DNA from: Limnoperna fortunei
Lineage: Eukaryota > Mollusca > Bivalvia > Mytilida > Modiolidae
Reading direction: 5' to 3'
Assembly: GCA_944474755.1 (NCBI GenBank)
Contig: OX104120.1
Location: forward strand, 39,660,067-39,724,066
DNA: 64,000 bases
Within the stretch, counting starts at the first letter, position 1, and each line of letters opens with the position of its first letter. Shown here in pieces: positions 47,501 to 61,900 of the stretch. The position numbers were made by a program, and so were the translations under genes. The notes beneath the pieces were generated by a model. It ran no database searches. It saw nothing but the letters and a program-made list of their open reading frames with translations, and was not told the DNA's origin.

Positions 47501-49879
47501 CGGCATCAATCGTGGAATTGATGCTATGAAATTATTCGCGTTGTCCATGCAGAATTGACGTTACATCGTGTATTGCATTAAAATGTAGATTATGTCATAG
47601 GTCAAATCACAGACCAGGGAAAAACGTTTTTTTGTTTTAATGGTTGTAACGGTAAAAATCCTTTATTAATTCTGGTCGAGTTCGACATTTAACCCACTCT
47701 GGTGTAGCACGGGATAGCCATTTTAGCACATTACTGTGTTCAATGCAGTTATTAAGTAGTATATATTGATTGACAAATAAAGAAATCCGAATTATGTTGA
47801 TACGATGAGGCTAATTAAATAGCTTTTTCTGAATTTTAATATTTTTATTGTTTGTTTTATTTTTCAGATCAATTGTTTATGCCACTATCAAAGATACTAT
47901 AACAGCGAAAACATTTCAAAGGACAACAATATCTATGTAAGCATAATCTGTAAACAACGATATTGAGTATTACCTGTCTTGGAGACACTGTGATTTGGTT
48001 TTGCGGTTATAGTTTAAAACATATCAATGAACAACCTTTTATTAATCAGCAATTGAAATTTAAATGCATTAAAACAATGGTTTATTCACGTTTCTCCAAC
48101 ATTGTCACTTCGACTAAAACAACAACCAATTAAGACAGGGGATTAAGAGGCGTTCAAAGGGAGAGGTTAAGGATTATCCAACACATAATATTTAATAAAG
48201 ATTTTAGATAAAATGATGGGTATTTAAACTATTGGTCTTTTTTATTGTTATGTTTTTGTTAGCTTCTTCATCATCATTAGTATTGAGAGTTTTAAAAAAT
48301 TTAATATTATGCATAGCAATACAATAGTATGGCTAGCACTTGCAGAATAAATTTCAACACATTCACAAAAACATTCATGTCGACGTTACATGCGGAAGAT
48401 AACGAAGGTTTGAATGCGCAGTCCAGGACTGAGATATTCCTGCTTGTACATTGAGTCGGTTGTCAATGTTTCTCCATTTCTTTTGCTCTGGTCTGATGCA
48501 ATCTGACTATGGTTTGCCTCTGCGACTTATTTCGAATTTGTATCAGCTGAAAAATGTTGTGTTGAGCGTGCATGCCAGACAAGTTTCTTTGGCTTTTTAG
48601 CGCTATCCTTAGAAGTGGTTGTTGATGCGTGGTCCTTCAGTTGTAGAATGGTTCTATTGGGTGTTTTTTTGGTTCAATGTATATCCAATATTTGGTTCCA
48701 TATATGGTATCAGCGTTGGCGAGGTAACGTGTTGTAGAAATTAGAGGAAAAATTTGCTTGTAGTAATCGTCGTCAAGTTGAACACTTTCGTGGTTATACT
48801 TTTTTAATTATGATTTGAATGTAATATATTCATTTTTAATAAATTCGTAATTATAGACAAAACATTAAATAAATGTTTTTTATATATTTCTTTTGATGAT
48901 TTTTCCTTTTATGTAAAACGAAATGCAAAATATTTAGTTAAGACACAAAACTTATAACTTATTCAAGTTTATAAAACAGGTATATATTACAGGTAAATAT
49001 TACAGGTATATATTACAGGTAAATATCTACATGATAATCCTTCAGATGCCCCTTAATCCCAACCCTTAATTGGGTGTTGTTTTAATTAATTATCAAATGT
49101 TGGAGAAACGTGAACACACCAAAACAATAATAGGTTTTCAGCACAAAGACAGAATCTGTGGTACCTAAATTAGAAAAGTTGAAATAATTTTAATTAACTT
49201 AAAAGTATTTACATCAGTATGAGTGTTATTTCCAGTACATAACTAAATATGAAAATTAATATCTATTTTATTTTTTTATTCAGAAACATTGTAGCATGCA
49301 CTTTTAGCAATATTACAGAGGATGCTTTCTCAAATTTGACCAGTTTGACCTCACTGTAAGTAATTTCTTTCATTTGGCTATGACTGAATTTGTATTAATT
49401 TTATTACTAGTTGACATAAAACGAGATCATTCATTTTGGTTTCTCATTTATAGAGTATTAATATTAATGACTGTTTGCAAAATTTTGTTTAATAGGACGT
49501 AGCCATTTATATTCACATTCATTTATATTGTTGAAAATATACGTATAATGATTGGATGCAAGTTTTTCAACAAACTACCCCAAGAACACGAAATGCATAC
49601 TGTATTATTGAAACTAATTCAGGGGGAAGCAACTGTGGAATTTTACATGTGCTTAATTATTTTCTACAAAATTTATCAGGCTGGCGTACATTTTTATGCA
49701 GATTTACTTCAAAGTCATTATGTACGTTTTAAAATTGTAAAAGTAAGGCTAAAGATTTGGTCTATTGAGCAATACAACTGCCTAAGTAAAAATTATACCT
49801 TAGGCATTAAATAGAATAGTGACAAAGCAACGCTGAATGGTAATATAGCAATGTGACAGACAGACAGACAGACAGACAT

Positions 49880-49937
<58 letters not shown>

Positions 49938-52900
49938 TAACACCTTTTGTGTCTATTTTTCAGGACAATTCAATCAAGTAAATTGACCTTTCTTCCAGAT
50001 TTGAGCAAAACAAAAATAACCGTACTGTAAGTAAAATTTCTTGTAATTCCGTGTAGATTGTTCTACTTGTTGATTGACTATATAAGAAAAGAAGGTTTGT
50101 ACAATTAAAATATTGACAGATGTCTTGTATCTCAAACGATGCTACCACATTGAAATACCTCTTATAAATACGGTAATCTTAAAAATAATTAAGGTGTTGT
50201 AAAATATGCATTGCTTTTATTTAATAGTGTACTGTGCATGTTCAAGGTATTAAATGTTCTTCGTTTTTTAGGAATTTAATAGATAACAATATAACTGTTG
50301 ACTCAAAGTTTAAAGGAAAGCTCCCTGAAACTATACAATATTTGTGAGTATATTTGCCTTTATATTACCTGTTAGCTGACAAAATACTTCCTTATTTTCA
50401 CAATAAAACACAAAATTTAACATAATTCAAGACTTTTGCAATAATATTTTATAATACTTCAGAACAATATATATCGTTATGCTTCATTTTTTGATGGTAG
50501 CAAAAATATTTTAAACATATGTATATTATGAAATTGAAGAAATTTTGTTTTACAACATCGGCTTGAGCAATTATCTATTCTAAAAAGACAAATGTGTGTA
50601 CTTCTAACTGTCAGTTAGCTAAAAATGTGTAAAATGAATTCAGCGAAATGACTGTAAAATGACTGATGATTTTGCATATTTACCTTGTTGTAACAATAAA
50701 TTAAAAGATTATAGATGAGTTGAATAGATATATATATATTTCAGAGCCTTGACAAATAATAAAATTCATTGGTTGCCACCTGGATTCATCAGTGGTCCAA
50801 AACTACGACTTGTGTAAGTAACAAAGTAGACATATCGAGTACATAGAGTATTGCTTGCCATTTTGTAATTTTAGCTGATAGGTAACATGTTTGACGAAAA
50901 TTATGTACTATAAAACAATAGTAGAATTTATAAATATTGTACGATTATCTTTCCTACTAGGTTTTTAGTGTTAGGTACATGGACGTTATACATTGCTTTT
51001 AGAAAACATGTTATAGTGAAGAAATTTTTTTTTTTAAATTGTCGTTTGAGAATATTCGCATATTTACGGACCAGTTTTGAAAAATTGAAAAATTATGTGC
51101 ATCCTTTTCTTCTCAATATCATTTTACACAATAACTCTGTTGTATAGGAGTCTTGGTTATAATGCATTTGTCAACTTCCCTGCAGAAACACTTGGAAAGA
51201 TAACGAGCATCGTGTACTTGTAAGTATAATATTACTATGAAAATATAAACTTAAGTAAGTCTCTCAATTAACTTAAACACGATAACATGATGGAGATTTC
51301 CATGTTGAAATTTTTCTAGAATATAGGGAGATACACGGATTCTTTTACAATGTAATTTTTGTAAAAATAATATAATTACATACATGTTTTAAAAAGATTA
51401 CATATAAAAAAAGACTACGTTTATGTTTTCAAAATAGATAAGGTTTGTAGTTTAATATTTATATATAAGTACATTTATGTATTTTTGCAGAAACCATATT
51501 AACGTATACAGCAAAGTAGAAAAAGAAATTAGATTTTTCCAAATTTACACCAATGTTTGCTCATTTGTATGAATAATGTTGCAATACTTTCATTAAATTA
51601 TTAAATAACTTGTAACCAATGCTCCATACCTTTCTAGTGACAGTCCAAATTTTGTTTTTGTCGTTCCATTCTCTCTTTCCGTTGAAGCATTGTTTGGTAA
51701 CATGTTCTCGCGCTGAATATACATGAAATACTGCCCACTAGATGTATAGCAAACATTTGATCAATCAGTCTATCGATTCGTAATATCGTATATAACAAAA
51801 TCCAATTTAACTCAAATGAGAACAATAGATAATTTGAGTAGTATGTTTTTTTTAAACATTCAGTCTTATCTGATAGACATAAAACATTTTTTATAAAACG
51901 TTAAACAAAATATTATTTTCAGTGGTATAGAGGCAAACAAGTTGCGCCAGGTGTCAGCATCCCATTTAAAGTTGTTTAATTCTACAACTTTTGTTCACTT
52001 GTAAGTTGTTTGTTTCTTTATATGTTATTGTATGTTAGTGAGTTGTTAAATAACTCCATTCAAAATGAAAATTAGTGCATGGTTCCTTACAAACCAAGTA
52101 ACAATTATATTTGAATGAACATAGTTTTAGAGCAAAAGATGTTTGTTTTAACCGAAATATTGGTCTTTATTATGCAATATGAATAATATTTGAAGAGTTT
52201 CTGACACATATCATTCCGTCACATTTTTGTGCCAATTAAATAAGTAATTTTGTAGTAGAAGAAAAGAAGAAAATAGACCAATTTTGTCAGATAAGCTAAA
52301 CCTTCAATCAATAAAAGTTGGTCAGTTGAGCCCCACCGACGAGTTGTGATTAGACAAAACGCGGATCTGGCGTAGTAAATTATATTTAATGACAATTTAT
52401 TTGCAACCTCTGCTTTGATGCTTCTGTTGTTGGATTGTTAGTCTTCGAGAGTATCATTAACCATGTAGTCACACTTCGGTACTGGCGAGAATGTCAATGT
52501 CATTGGTTTTCAGTGTTATAATCATTGCCTACATTAACTGAAAGTTTTTTTATATTCGCAATGTTGATGGTCTCAGTTGGGTTTGGTATAACGTTTTGGA
52601 ATTTTGTTATGAAATCTATACACCATCTTAAATATTTGGATTTTAAGACATTTTTGGAGCTGAGCACCACTAATGAGTCAGACGAAACGGGCGTCTGGGG
52701 CAGAATAATAACCTGATAATATTTTATGATATTATGTTTTCTGTAATAGGCAAACAAGTATTAAATGCTATGGAGTGGCAACAACGAATTTTTAACTGTA
52801 AGACTGTCTTTCGTGTTATAGTGTGCTCGACGTCAACCTAATTTAATCAAAATTCGTTTAGATTAGAAATTTTCATGCTAGAAGATTTCACCTGACGCCA

Positions 52901-55900
52901 TACCTTTTAAATATCTACTACCAAATCAAATCACTAAAAAGATACCAGTGTTTGCAAGTATAATAGATGCAACCTATTGGAATGAGATATCATCATACTA
53001 CTTAATTTGAAAAGGGTGTCCTTGACAAATATGAACACAGAAGAGGACTTCCGTTTTATGCCAAGGTCGAGAGGTTATATTAGTACTCCGTCTTTCAAGA
53101 GGATTGGACGCTATAATCTAGCTAACAACGGCTGAAAATAGCATTAAACCTAAAGGCAAACAAAGAAATCAATTTAAATAATACTGGTTTTGTAAACGGT
53201 GCTATTTACTCAACTGTTAATAATAGAGCATCAAATATTACAAACATAATAATGCCGACAAATTAATACGCCAAAACGTGAGATGCTTGTGATGAATGTA
53301 TTGATACATGTATGTCCTGTATTTTGACATGCTGAATACTATTTAAAATTGTATTTGAAATATAAATATATTCGGGAATTGACGAATAATTTATATATTT
53401 TTAGGAATCTCAGCAACAACGCCATAGAAGATGTAGAAAAGGGAGCTTTTAAACAGCTATCTAACCTCAAAATAATGTAAGATTTTACACATTTTAAAAC
53501 ATTGAACCTATATAATAACGTGCCTTTCAAAGCTGAAGTTGTTGGTTTGAGTCACTGAGGACATGATGTACTAAATTCCCAACTTAATTGAAAACGTTTG
53601 ACATTTTGCCTACTGAAGGTAAGGATTTTCTTCGTGTACTCCAGCTTTCTCTATAAGCACCATTCAACAAACAATATCCATCTAATAAAAATGTAACTAA
53701 AATCTAAATGCTAACAATCTTTAGCCTAAACTGTATCAATGTAAAAATATATTACAAAATCAAAACTCAGTGTTAACGGTGTATTAACTAAAACGAGTCT
53801 GTTAAGGTACATATACAATATGAGCCCCATCATTATGTGGAACCTTTTCTACAGAGAGCTGCATGGGAACAGTTTAACCCGTTTACCCAAAGGTATTTTT
53901 GAAGATTTAAGGGAGCTTTTACACTTGTAAGTAATTATTAATTGTTGATAACATAGAAGAATGGATGTTTTATATTTTGTGAGGTCAAGTAAAACTCAAA
54001 AGCGCATGCCCGTTGAACATGCAACGTAAAAGGACGTCTCGCAAAACATCTTTAGCTCATTATTAATATGTGCTTAAATATAATATCATTAATTAACTCT
54101 TCTTGGTACTAGTAGTAAAAAAATTCAGTTGTAATATATACAACGGTGCATAAAACCGAGTAATGATAATGTTTATTTGTATTTAAATAGAAAATCGTTT
54201 GTAATGATCTTTTTGTTCAACTAAATAAAATAGATTGTGTGTATATTATTACATGAGCTTCTTAACATACTTAGTTTGTGATTACTTGACTTTTGGCATT
54301 GATGCAATGGTCTTTATTTTTTAATGACCTGTTAATTATGCGGAACACTTTTTTTATTTATATAGGTAAAAATTTGTCTGTATTGTAAACGTTTTCAGCA
54401 TTTCTAAAGATATATAAAATGTGTTACAATATATTGTGTATTGCTATTGTATGACAATCTTTTTTTCAGAGATCTTGACCATAACAAACTTGAGAAACTT
54501 ACATCCGAAGCGTTTAACAATTTGGAAAAGTTGATAGAGTTACGGCTACATAGTCAAAATCCATCCATGACAAGTATTTTATTTGATTCTATGATAAATA
54601 TTGGAAAATCTTTACAATATTTGTAAGTATTTGAGCATTTGCATTTGTATTTGTAAGTATTTGCGTATTTGCATGTTTATTCTTGTTATTGCACATGCAG
54701 TTGAAACGTCCTCACATTCCTGCATTATAATTAGAAAAGAAATTGTAATGTAAACGTTTTACATGGACAATAGTATATGCATATTGATATTGATACTGCA
54801 TTATATACATTACAGTAAAAACGTGAGTATATATATTCAAAAATGATTCAGAAATCGATGCATTTTATATCATGATCAAAATTCAAGAAGGCGTAATGAA
54901 AGATAATAATCAAAGTAAAACAGTACAAAGCCATGGCCAACAGAAAACTCACGAAACAATATATGTAACACAACACAAATTTCTGTACAAAACATCCAGA
55001 CGAATAGGCATATTATTCTTCACTAGTGTCAAACTTCTTTCCTCGTATGGTCACAATCCAGTCTAAGGTTACGACCTAGATAATGGACTAGTAACAAACC
55101 AACGTGTCATCAGGTATTACATTACTCTCGTTGATTGTTATCAGGTCACAATACGTAGAGCCTGACTTTTTGGAGAGTGCCACGCTTCTTACAAAATACA
55201 GATCACTGGTTTTAATTTAAAAAAAGATTAGGTTGATTTTATATGCCACAAAAGGTTGCGCGCTACCCAAGACAGTATATTTTGCCAGTGGCAGTTAAAC
55301 TTTTTTTATTGGTGTATCTTATACAGTTATTATTCGTAAGATCTTTTTCTCCTCATAAATAGATATTGATGATATATTGGTAGCTAGATGGTAAGCATCG
55401 TTTCATTAAATCGAATCAATTAATCAATTAGCACGTTTTCACAAAAACTAGAGTTACAATGGATTTCTTTTGCAGGTTTATAAGCAGCAACAGCTTAACA
55501 CATTTACCACACCAAGTTTTCTTGGAAGCAAATTTTACTAATCTTGTAGAATTGTAAGTATATAAGCATAATTATACCTCATTCCAATTGAACACTTGTG
55601 TATCCTTAATCCACATCGTTAAGATTATGTTATAAGTTTTCAAATACATGTATGAAGAAAAAAACGACAAGAATTTGAAATGAAGTCATTTTTTTCAGAT
55701 ATGCTGATAATAATTTAATAAAAAATGTAACAGAATTGGGAGAGAATGGATATGGCATAAAACTAAGACAGACTTATCTTTGGAAAAAGAAACAACTTGT
55801 AGCTTTTTCTACAACACCCCACATTGTTAAATTGTAAGTAATTTGTACATATGTAACCATTTATAAAACATCAAAAATGTTCTCTTCTTTAGTATGATGT

Positions 55901-58900
55901 ATATCTAATAACACTATAAAACGGTGTTTAACGGCACTTTCAGCACTTTTTCAGCTATGTTTTATCTTGTCAATTAAGATTGCAGTTCAATATACCCTGC
56001 CCAAGTGAGACTCGAACCCACAACCTCAGTGATTAGTAGTAGATTAACTACCTTAACCCTTCGGCCATCAAGTCCCCTCAATTATTTGACAAAATGTTTA
56101 ATTGATGTTATTTGTTGTTACAATCTCATAGAAAAACTTGGTTCATGGGTAGCTAAAAAATCAATGTTAAATCTAGCCAATAAACATGCTGGACATACAC
56201 TATAAGAATAAGGCATACTTTTATGTACTGTATTTTTGCTCAAATTAGTACACATAGGAATGAGCTATTGCAATAATTGCGTTTATCGTTGAAGTGTTTT
56301 TTATTATATAATATTTTTGCATGAAACCGATTGGCCATTGCAGGAGTAATGTATGTAATGTTTTATTTTCTTTCTTGTTTTTTGAATCGAAGATCACAAT
56401 GGACTTCTTTTTTAACCGTTTTCTTTAAAAAAAACTACAAAATCCAAATAAATTCAGTATTGTTAGCATGAATTCATTTATTCTTCTAAGTGTCCCGATA
56501 AAGTTTTATAATTTAATGCCGATGATTCATGGCTTATATTACGACAAACTTATTTGACAGTTTAATAAATGAATTAATGGAATCATACATTGGATGTCGG
56601 TCCTACGATCAGACTCCTCTGATGGCTACTGTAGATAACACTATTTCTAACCTACTGTTCATTTTGAAGTTCATGTCCGTTGATATTACACTTAAAATGT
56701 ATTATATTGTTGCAAAAATATGCGTACGATGTCTCATGCTTTGTGCCTACTGGATTTCTAAGATGGACAATAAAATACATTTTTTTTTCATTATGAATGA
56801 TTGTTTTCATCAAACATTCCTAATGTCTACCGCCAACTAAATCATTTCTTAAAGAAACGTATCTGAATAAGATGTCAAATCCTTGATGTTCTATATTTTT
56901 TCAGATATTTACACAACAACCTTATTGAGACCATCAATAATACGGATTTTTGTGAGTTGCAAGTTTTACAATTTCTTTCTCTGCGCAACAATAGACTAAA
57001 TGAAACAAATATCCAGGAAGATGGATTTAAATGCTTACCTTCATTGATTTACCTGTAAGTCGATTCATGAAAATTGGAAAGGTAATAAAGACGTGGTATT
57101 AAGTAAAACAATGCACGAGTAAAAAGGTAAAAAGTTTAAAAAAATAAATGTTATCAAAATTGTTGTTTAAAATTTGATACAAAATCTTGTATATTGAAAT
57201 TCTTGTTCTGTTTAGCTGCAAGATAAGTCCATAAAAAATATTAGCATCGCTTGGAGTTATTTTTAAGCTTCATCGTAAAATATTTAAAAAATAATGTTGA
57301 ACATTGAATAAGTAACCAACTTGATTCACGTTTAAAAAATTGGTTTTAAAAAACAATCGGGTCAATTTAAACCTTGCTTTGCTAAGTTTTGACAGGTTCT
57401 TAACATAATAATGTATGTTATCCATATTTTTCAAATAACCTTTTCCTGCTCATTTTTCAGCTAACGGTGATGAAAGCTTAGCTGTCAATAGGAAACATGT
57501 ATTCATATATGGTTTTCCGTAATAAATGTACGTTTGCTGCGTTGTAAACTTATTGCCATAATAAACTAATAAACTTCTCTAGTTTAAAAGAAACCAAGGT
57601 TAGCATTGTATTAAAACATTCAACGGCGTCAACAAGCTTTTATAAAACTTATTTCGCCTTCCATCCTGTTTAGAATTATGTGAAGCTGCTGCATTTAACA
57701 TAGAATTCCAAACACATTTCTTAATATACCACAAATATCTTTTAGTGACCTTGGGTACAATTACAACATGCAGTATGTACCTGTTGCTCTGACAACTCAT
57801 GAAAGATTGCCAGCGATTCAACAACTGTACCTGGATGGTAACAAAATCACTTTTGTATCCACCCGTACATTTACCAACGTCTCAACTCTATTAAATTTGT
57901 AAGTTCATATATTATTTGTTTATTAATTATTTCATTCGAAGAACAGTTTGTCTTACTATGTTTGACAAACTTCCAATTTGGAGTTTTGACGTTTGAATAA
58001 CACATACGAGAAATTTGTGAAAAATAATGTAGAACCATTAAACGTAAGGCAATTTAATTTCAAACATCTTTAAAATAACATCATATTCGTACAATAATAA
58101 TGCCACCATCTTTGTGTTGTTCATTTACACTTTAACTTATGTTTACCAGAAATGCTAAGATAGATTGTACTGTAATTTTTTATGAAAAAAAAACATTTAG
58201 AATATATTGATACGTAATGCCATAATTATGCAATCCCTTAAGTGAGAAAATAGTCACAGAGAGCAGAAAAATAGCTTAAATGATTATTATGTATTACTAC
58301 AAATTTTGCTACATGTACCCTTAGCTGGGAATACAACAAACATGACCACCAGGCACATCTTGGAAATCATTTCGATATTAAATTAATAGAAATTTTGATA
58401 CCATTTTCCCATCATTTTCTTTCCTTTAATGTTTAATCTGATCTCCTATACTTTTACTAAGTAAGCAATAAATAGTGATCTTAAAAATGTTCTTGGTATA
58501 ATCTATTTTAATGCTTAATATACATTGTATGATTGTCTTTCATGGCTTTTGAAAACCAAAAAAAGTCGCGACAAACCTGCTTACATTCATATATGTAATC
58601 ATTCACACCAAATATATATAATGAGTGTATTATTATTGTAATGATTGGTTCACCTACCATTGACTAGTTGTGTATGATACCCAATACTTTGCACCAACAT
58701 ACCAACTCACACGCAAAAGTTCCTGTACCAATTCAGGACCATTGCTGTAGTTGAAGAAATGTATACAATGTTGTCGAATAGAAACAGGAATTGTAAATTA
58801 TATTATGATATAGACGGTTGTAAATTTATAAGGCTATTTATAAATGGTTTTTTTAAAAGCCACACTGCCATGTTTAAGTATTACTTCATATGGCTTTTTT

Positions 58901-61900
58901 TTGCCCATTTATGTAGTTAGTCATTTTTACAAATTCTGCTTTCAGATATCTGCAAAACAATTTAATTGTTGCTGTCGAAAACGACACATTTCCAAAACAG
59001 TTGCAGGCAATGTAAGTGGTTGTTCTAAGGAATATGCTTGATTGCAACTTTCTGCTTTTTCTTTAAATCAAAAACAACTTATATCGATTTAAAATTCTTA
59101 TCCCTCTTCAATTGTGTCGCGTCTTTCTGAATGTTTGATTCCTACAAGCAATTGCTATTGCTACAATTGTTATGTTTTGTAACCTCTTTTAGTAAAAAAT
59201 AATGGAAAGTGCAATAATATAATTAAAATAATCTCAAAATGCCTTTTTCTACCGATTGATACCAGAGTTACACAGCTCTACAATAACAATTTGGCAACAA
59301 TGTCATGATTTCGAATTAAGTGTTAAAACTAATGCATTAGGTGCTTTATAAATATTTATTGAATTGTAGAGCAAAATCATGAAGCAAATCAAGGAAACTG
59401 TTTATTAACGGATTTTAATAAAAAAACCTTAATGTTTTTGTTTAAACTTAATTTACAAATTAAAAAAAATATTGGGGGCCTCGGTGGCCGTGTAGTTAAA
59501 GTAGTTTGTCTTCTATTGATCACGTAGTCTGTCAACACTAAGATTGCGAGTTCGATTCTCACTGCAGGCAAGGTGTACACAACTCTAATCTTAATTGTTG
59601 AGGATTGCCAGTTTTCGGGGGTTTTCATCGGGTACTCCGGCTTCCTCCCCCAATAAAAACTGGAGGCCATGATATAGCTAAAACATTGCTGAAAATGGCG
59701 TTAAACATCATCAAACAAACAAAAAACTAAAAATATTGAACAAACATTAGGTACATACTTTATTGATTGTACTGCTCACAAAAATATAGTGCATCTGCGG
59801 CTTTGTTTGTTTTCGCAAGTATGTTATTAATAAAAATCTCCGTTTTATAATACATAAAGAAACGAATCAATTTTTACGATTACTTATCAATTATAGATAT
59901 TTTTTGTTTGATTTAAAACCACGCTATCCGGTCAAAACAAGTGACATTTGGCTTATTAAGTGTTACAGTATATCGAATCCTGTTCTTTACGTTATCATCT
60001 AACTAGCAGAATGATAGCTTTGTTAAAAGATCATTATAAAGAAATTTAGACAGTATATTAACATAAATATACGCAAATTGCTAATTATTTGTGGATTTAT
60101 GATTTAAATCAAAAATGCATTCTTTGTTTGTAAAAAAACACAACTGAATGTTCTCTGTGAGAAAAAAGTATTTCAGATAAGTATATTTTTATATTGACTC
60201 GGTAATGAATAGGAAGTGATTCACATTTCACATTCAGATTACCATTTTAATTTATTGCAGTCATTATTTATATAAATATGTATAATTTTATTTATAGTGA
60301 TCTGAGTAACAATAAGTTTCGGTTTATACATGAACATCAGTTTTCATACCTGACAAGACTTTCCTGGTTAGGTCTACAGAATAATGCCATCGATTATATT
60401 CCAGATGATGCCTTCATCAATGCTACAAGTTTATCATATTTGTATGTATCGTTTTTCTGTACACAGAGCACAAGTAAAACAAAGTAGTCTGTTTGACAGC
60501 TGGATTTTCATTAACTATTTTATCACTGCTTTGTGTTTGATGCCTACTTTATATAAAAAACAACTTGATAAAAGAAATATGTGTTATAAGACTCATAACA
60601 TTGAACATTAGTAAGAAAATCGGCCAAAAATATTCATCATTGTAATTAAGATTCTTGATGTTTATTTGAATCTTGCATACTGTCTATACGTTTACAAATT
60701 GTGCAAAAACATCACTTTTTGTTACATTGTGGCCTTTTCATTTAGACGAGATATTTATACGTGTTAAAGAGATCATTTAAACTCGTCCCTTTTAGAGTTT
60801 TAAAATATATTTATCACAATTCAATGTGCATTCTGAGAAAAAAAACTTATTCGTCCTGTTTTCGCATCAACTCTCAAAAATTTTCAAGCAACATTAATTG
60901 CGATATTTAGAAATATTCGATATATGGTCATCTGTTTTACATTAGGCACTTAGGAAGTAACAAAATACCACAAATAAAGAAGATGCATTTCCAAAACTGT
61001 CCTTTAACACAGGGACTGTATTTGGGCTTCAATGAAATAGGTTGGATTGAGGATGGAGCATTAAATCATGTGATTTCATCTTATACATGGTAAGTAAGTG
61101 GTAATTATTGCACTTTTCTATATTAATTGTTCGTGCAATAAACACAAAAATGTAATCACTAAATATTTGGAATCGTTGAGGCAAAACGTTAATGAAAATA
61201 CAACCAAAATGGTTATACATAGGTCAAAAAGTATATTCTGTAGTAGATATTATAATCCTTGTATCTTGATATCTTTGATGACATTTTATTTAAAAACGTT
61301 GTGTTTTTTTAATACAAAGTGTTATATATTATTTTGATGCTAAATTATTAGATGTATTAGTTATATAATATTAAACCTCGTGTTGACTGTCACAAAAAAT
61401 AAAAGTACTGGATCTTAAGCAGCTATTTAATCAAACAATCAAATTGAGGTTGATTGGAGTACAATTACAAATCATAACCCGAAGAACATATCGGTTCAAT
61501 AATGAATTAGAAACAACACATTACATCATCCTTTGAGATTGATTACATGTATCCGATAAATACAACTGCGTAAAAAAGCCTCATATAAAATGTCTAAAGT
61601 ATAGAAGAATGTTTGAACACCGTTTCCTATAATAGAAGTATAAGTTTATAATAAGTATTTTCTCATAATTTCAGGGATTTCTCTTATAACCGATTGTACA
61701 AACTGCCTATTAATGGAACATTCCATGATGTTTCACTAACATATTTGTATCTTCACAACAACAGAATATCTGTCATCTTACCAGATACGTTTAAAAATCT
61801 ACGTACCTACTATTTGTAAGTTATTTCATTAAATGAATTATAAGCTTCAGTAGCAATAAAGAATTAAAGTGAATATTTTTCCTCTAAACACATGGTTAAA

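Noticed and set aside
52500..52757. Overlapping ORFs on both strands in an LRR intron
   Set aside because: They fall inside the GACGAAAC...GTCTGG interspersed repeat and have no coding signature.
59474..59560. tRNA gene (Ser/Leu-like A and B boxes)
   Set aside because: The same head occurs with a shared ~150-bp body and (CAAA)n tail at many sites, and the cloverleaf is not complete; it is a SINE-like head, not a functional tRNA gene.
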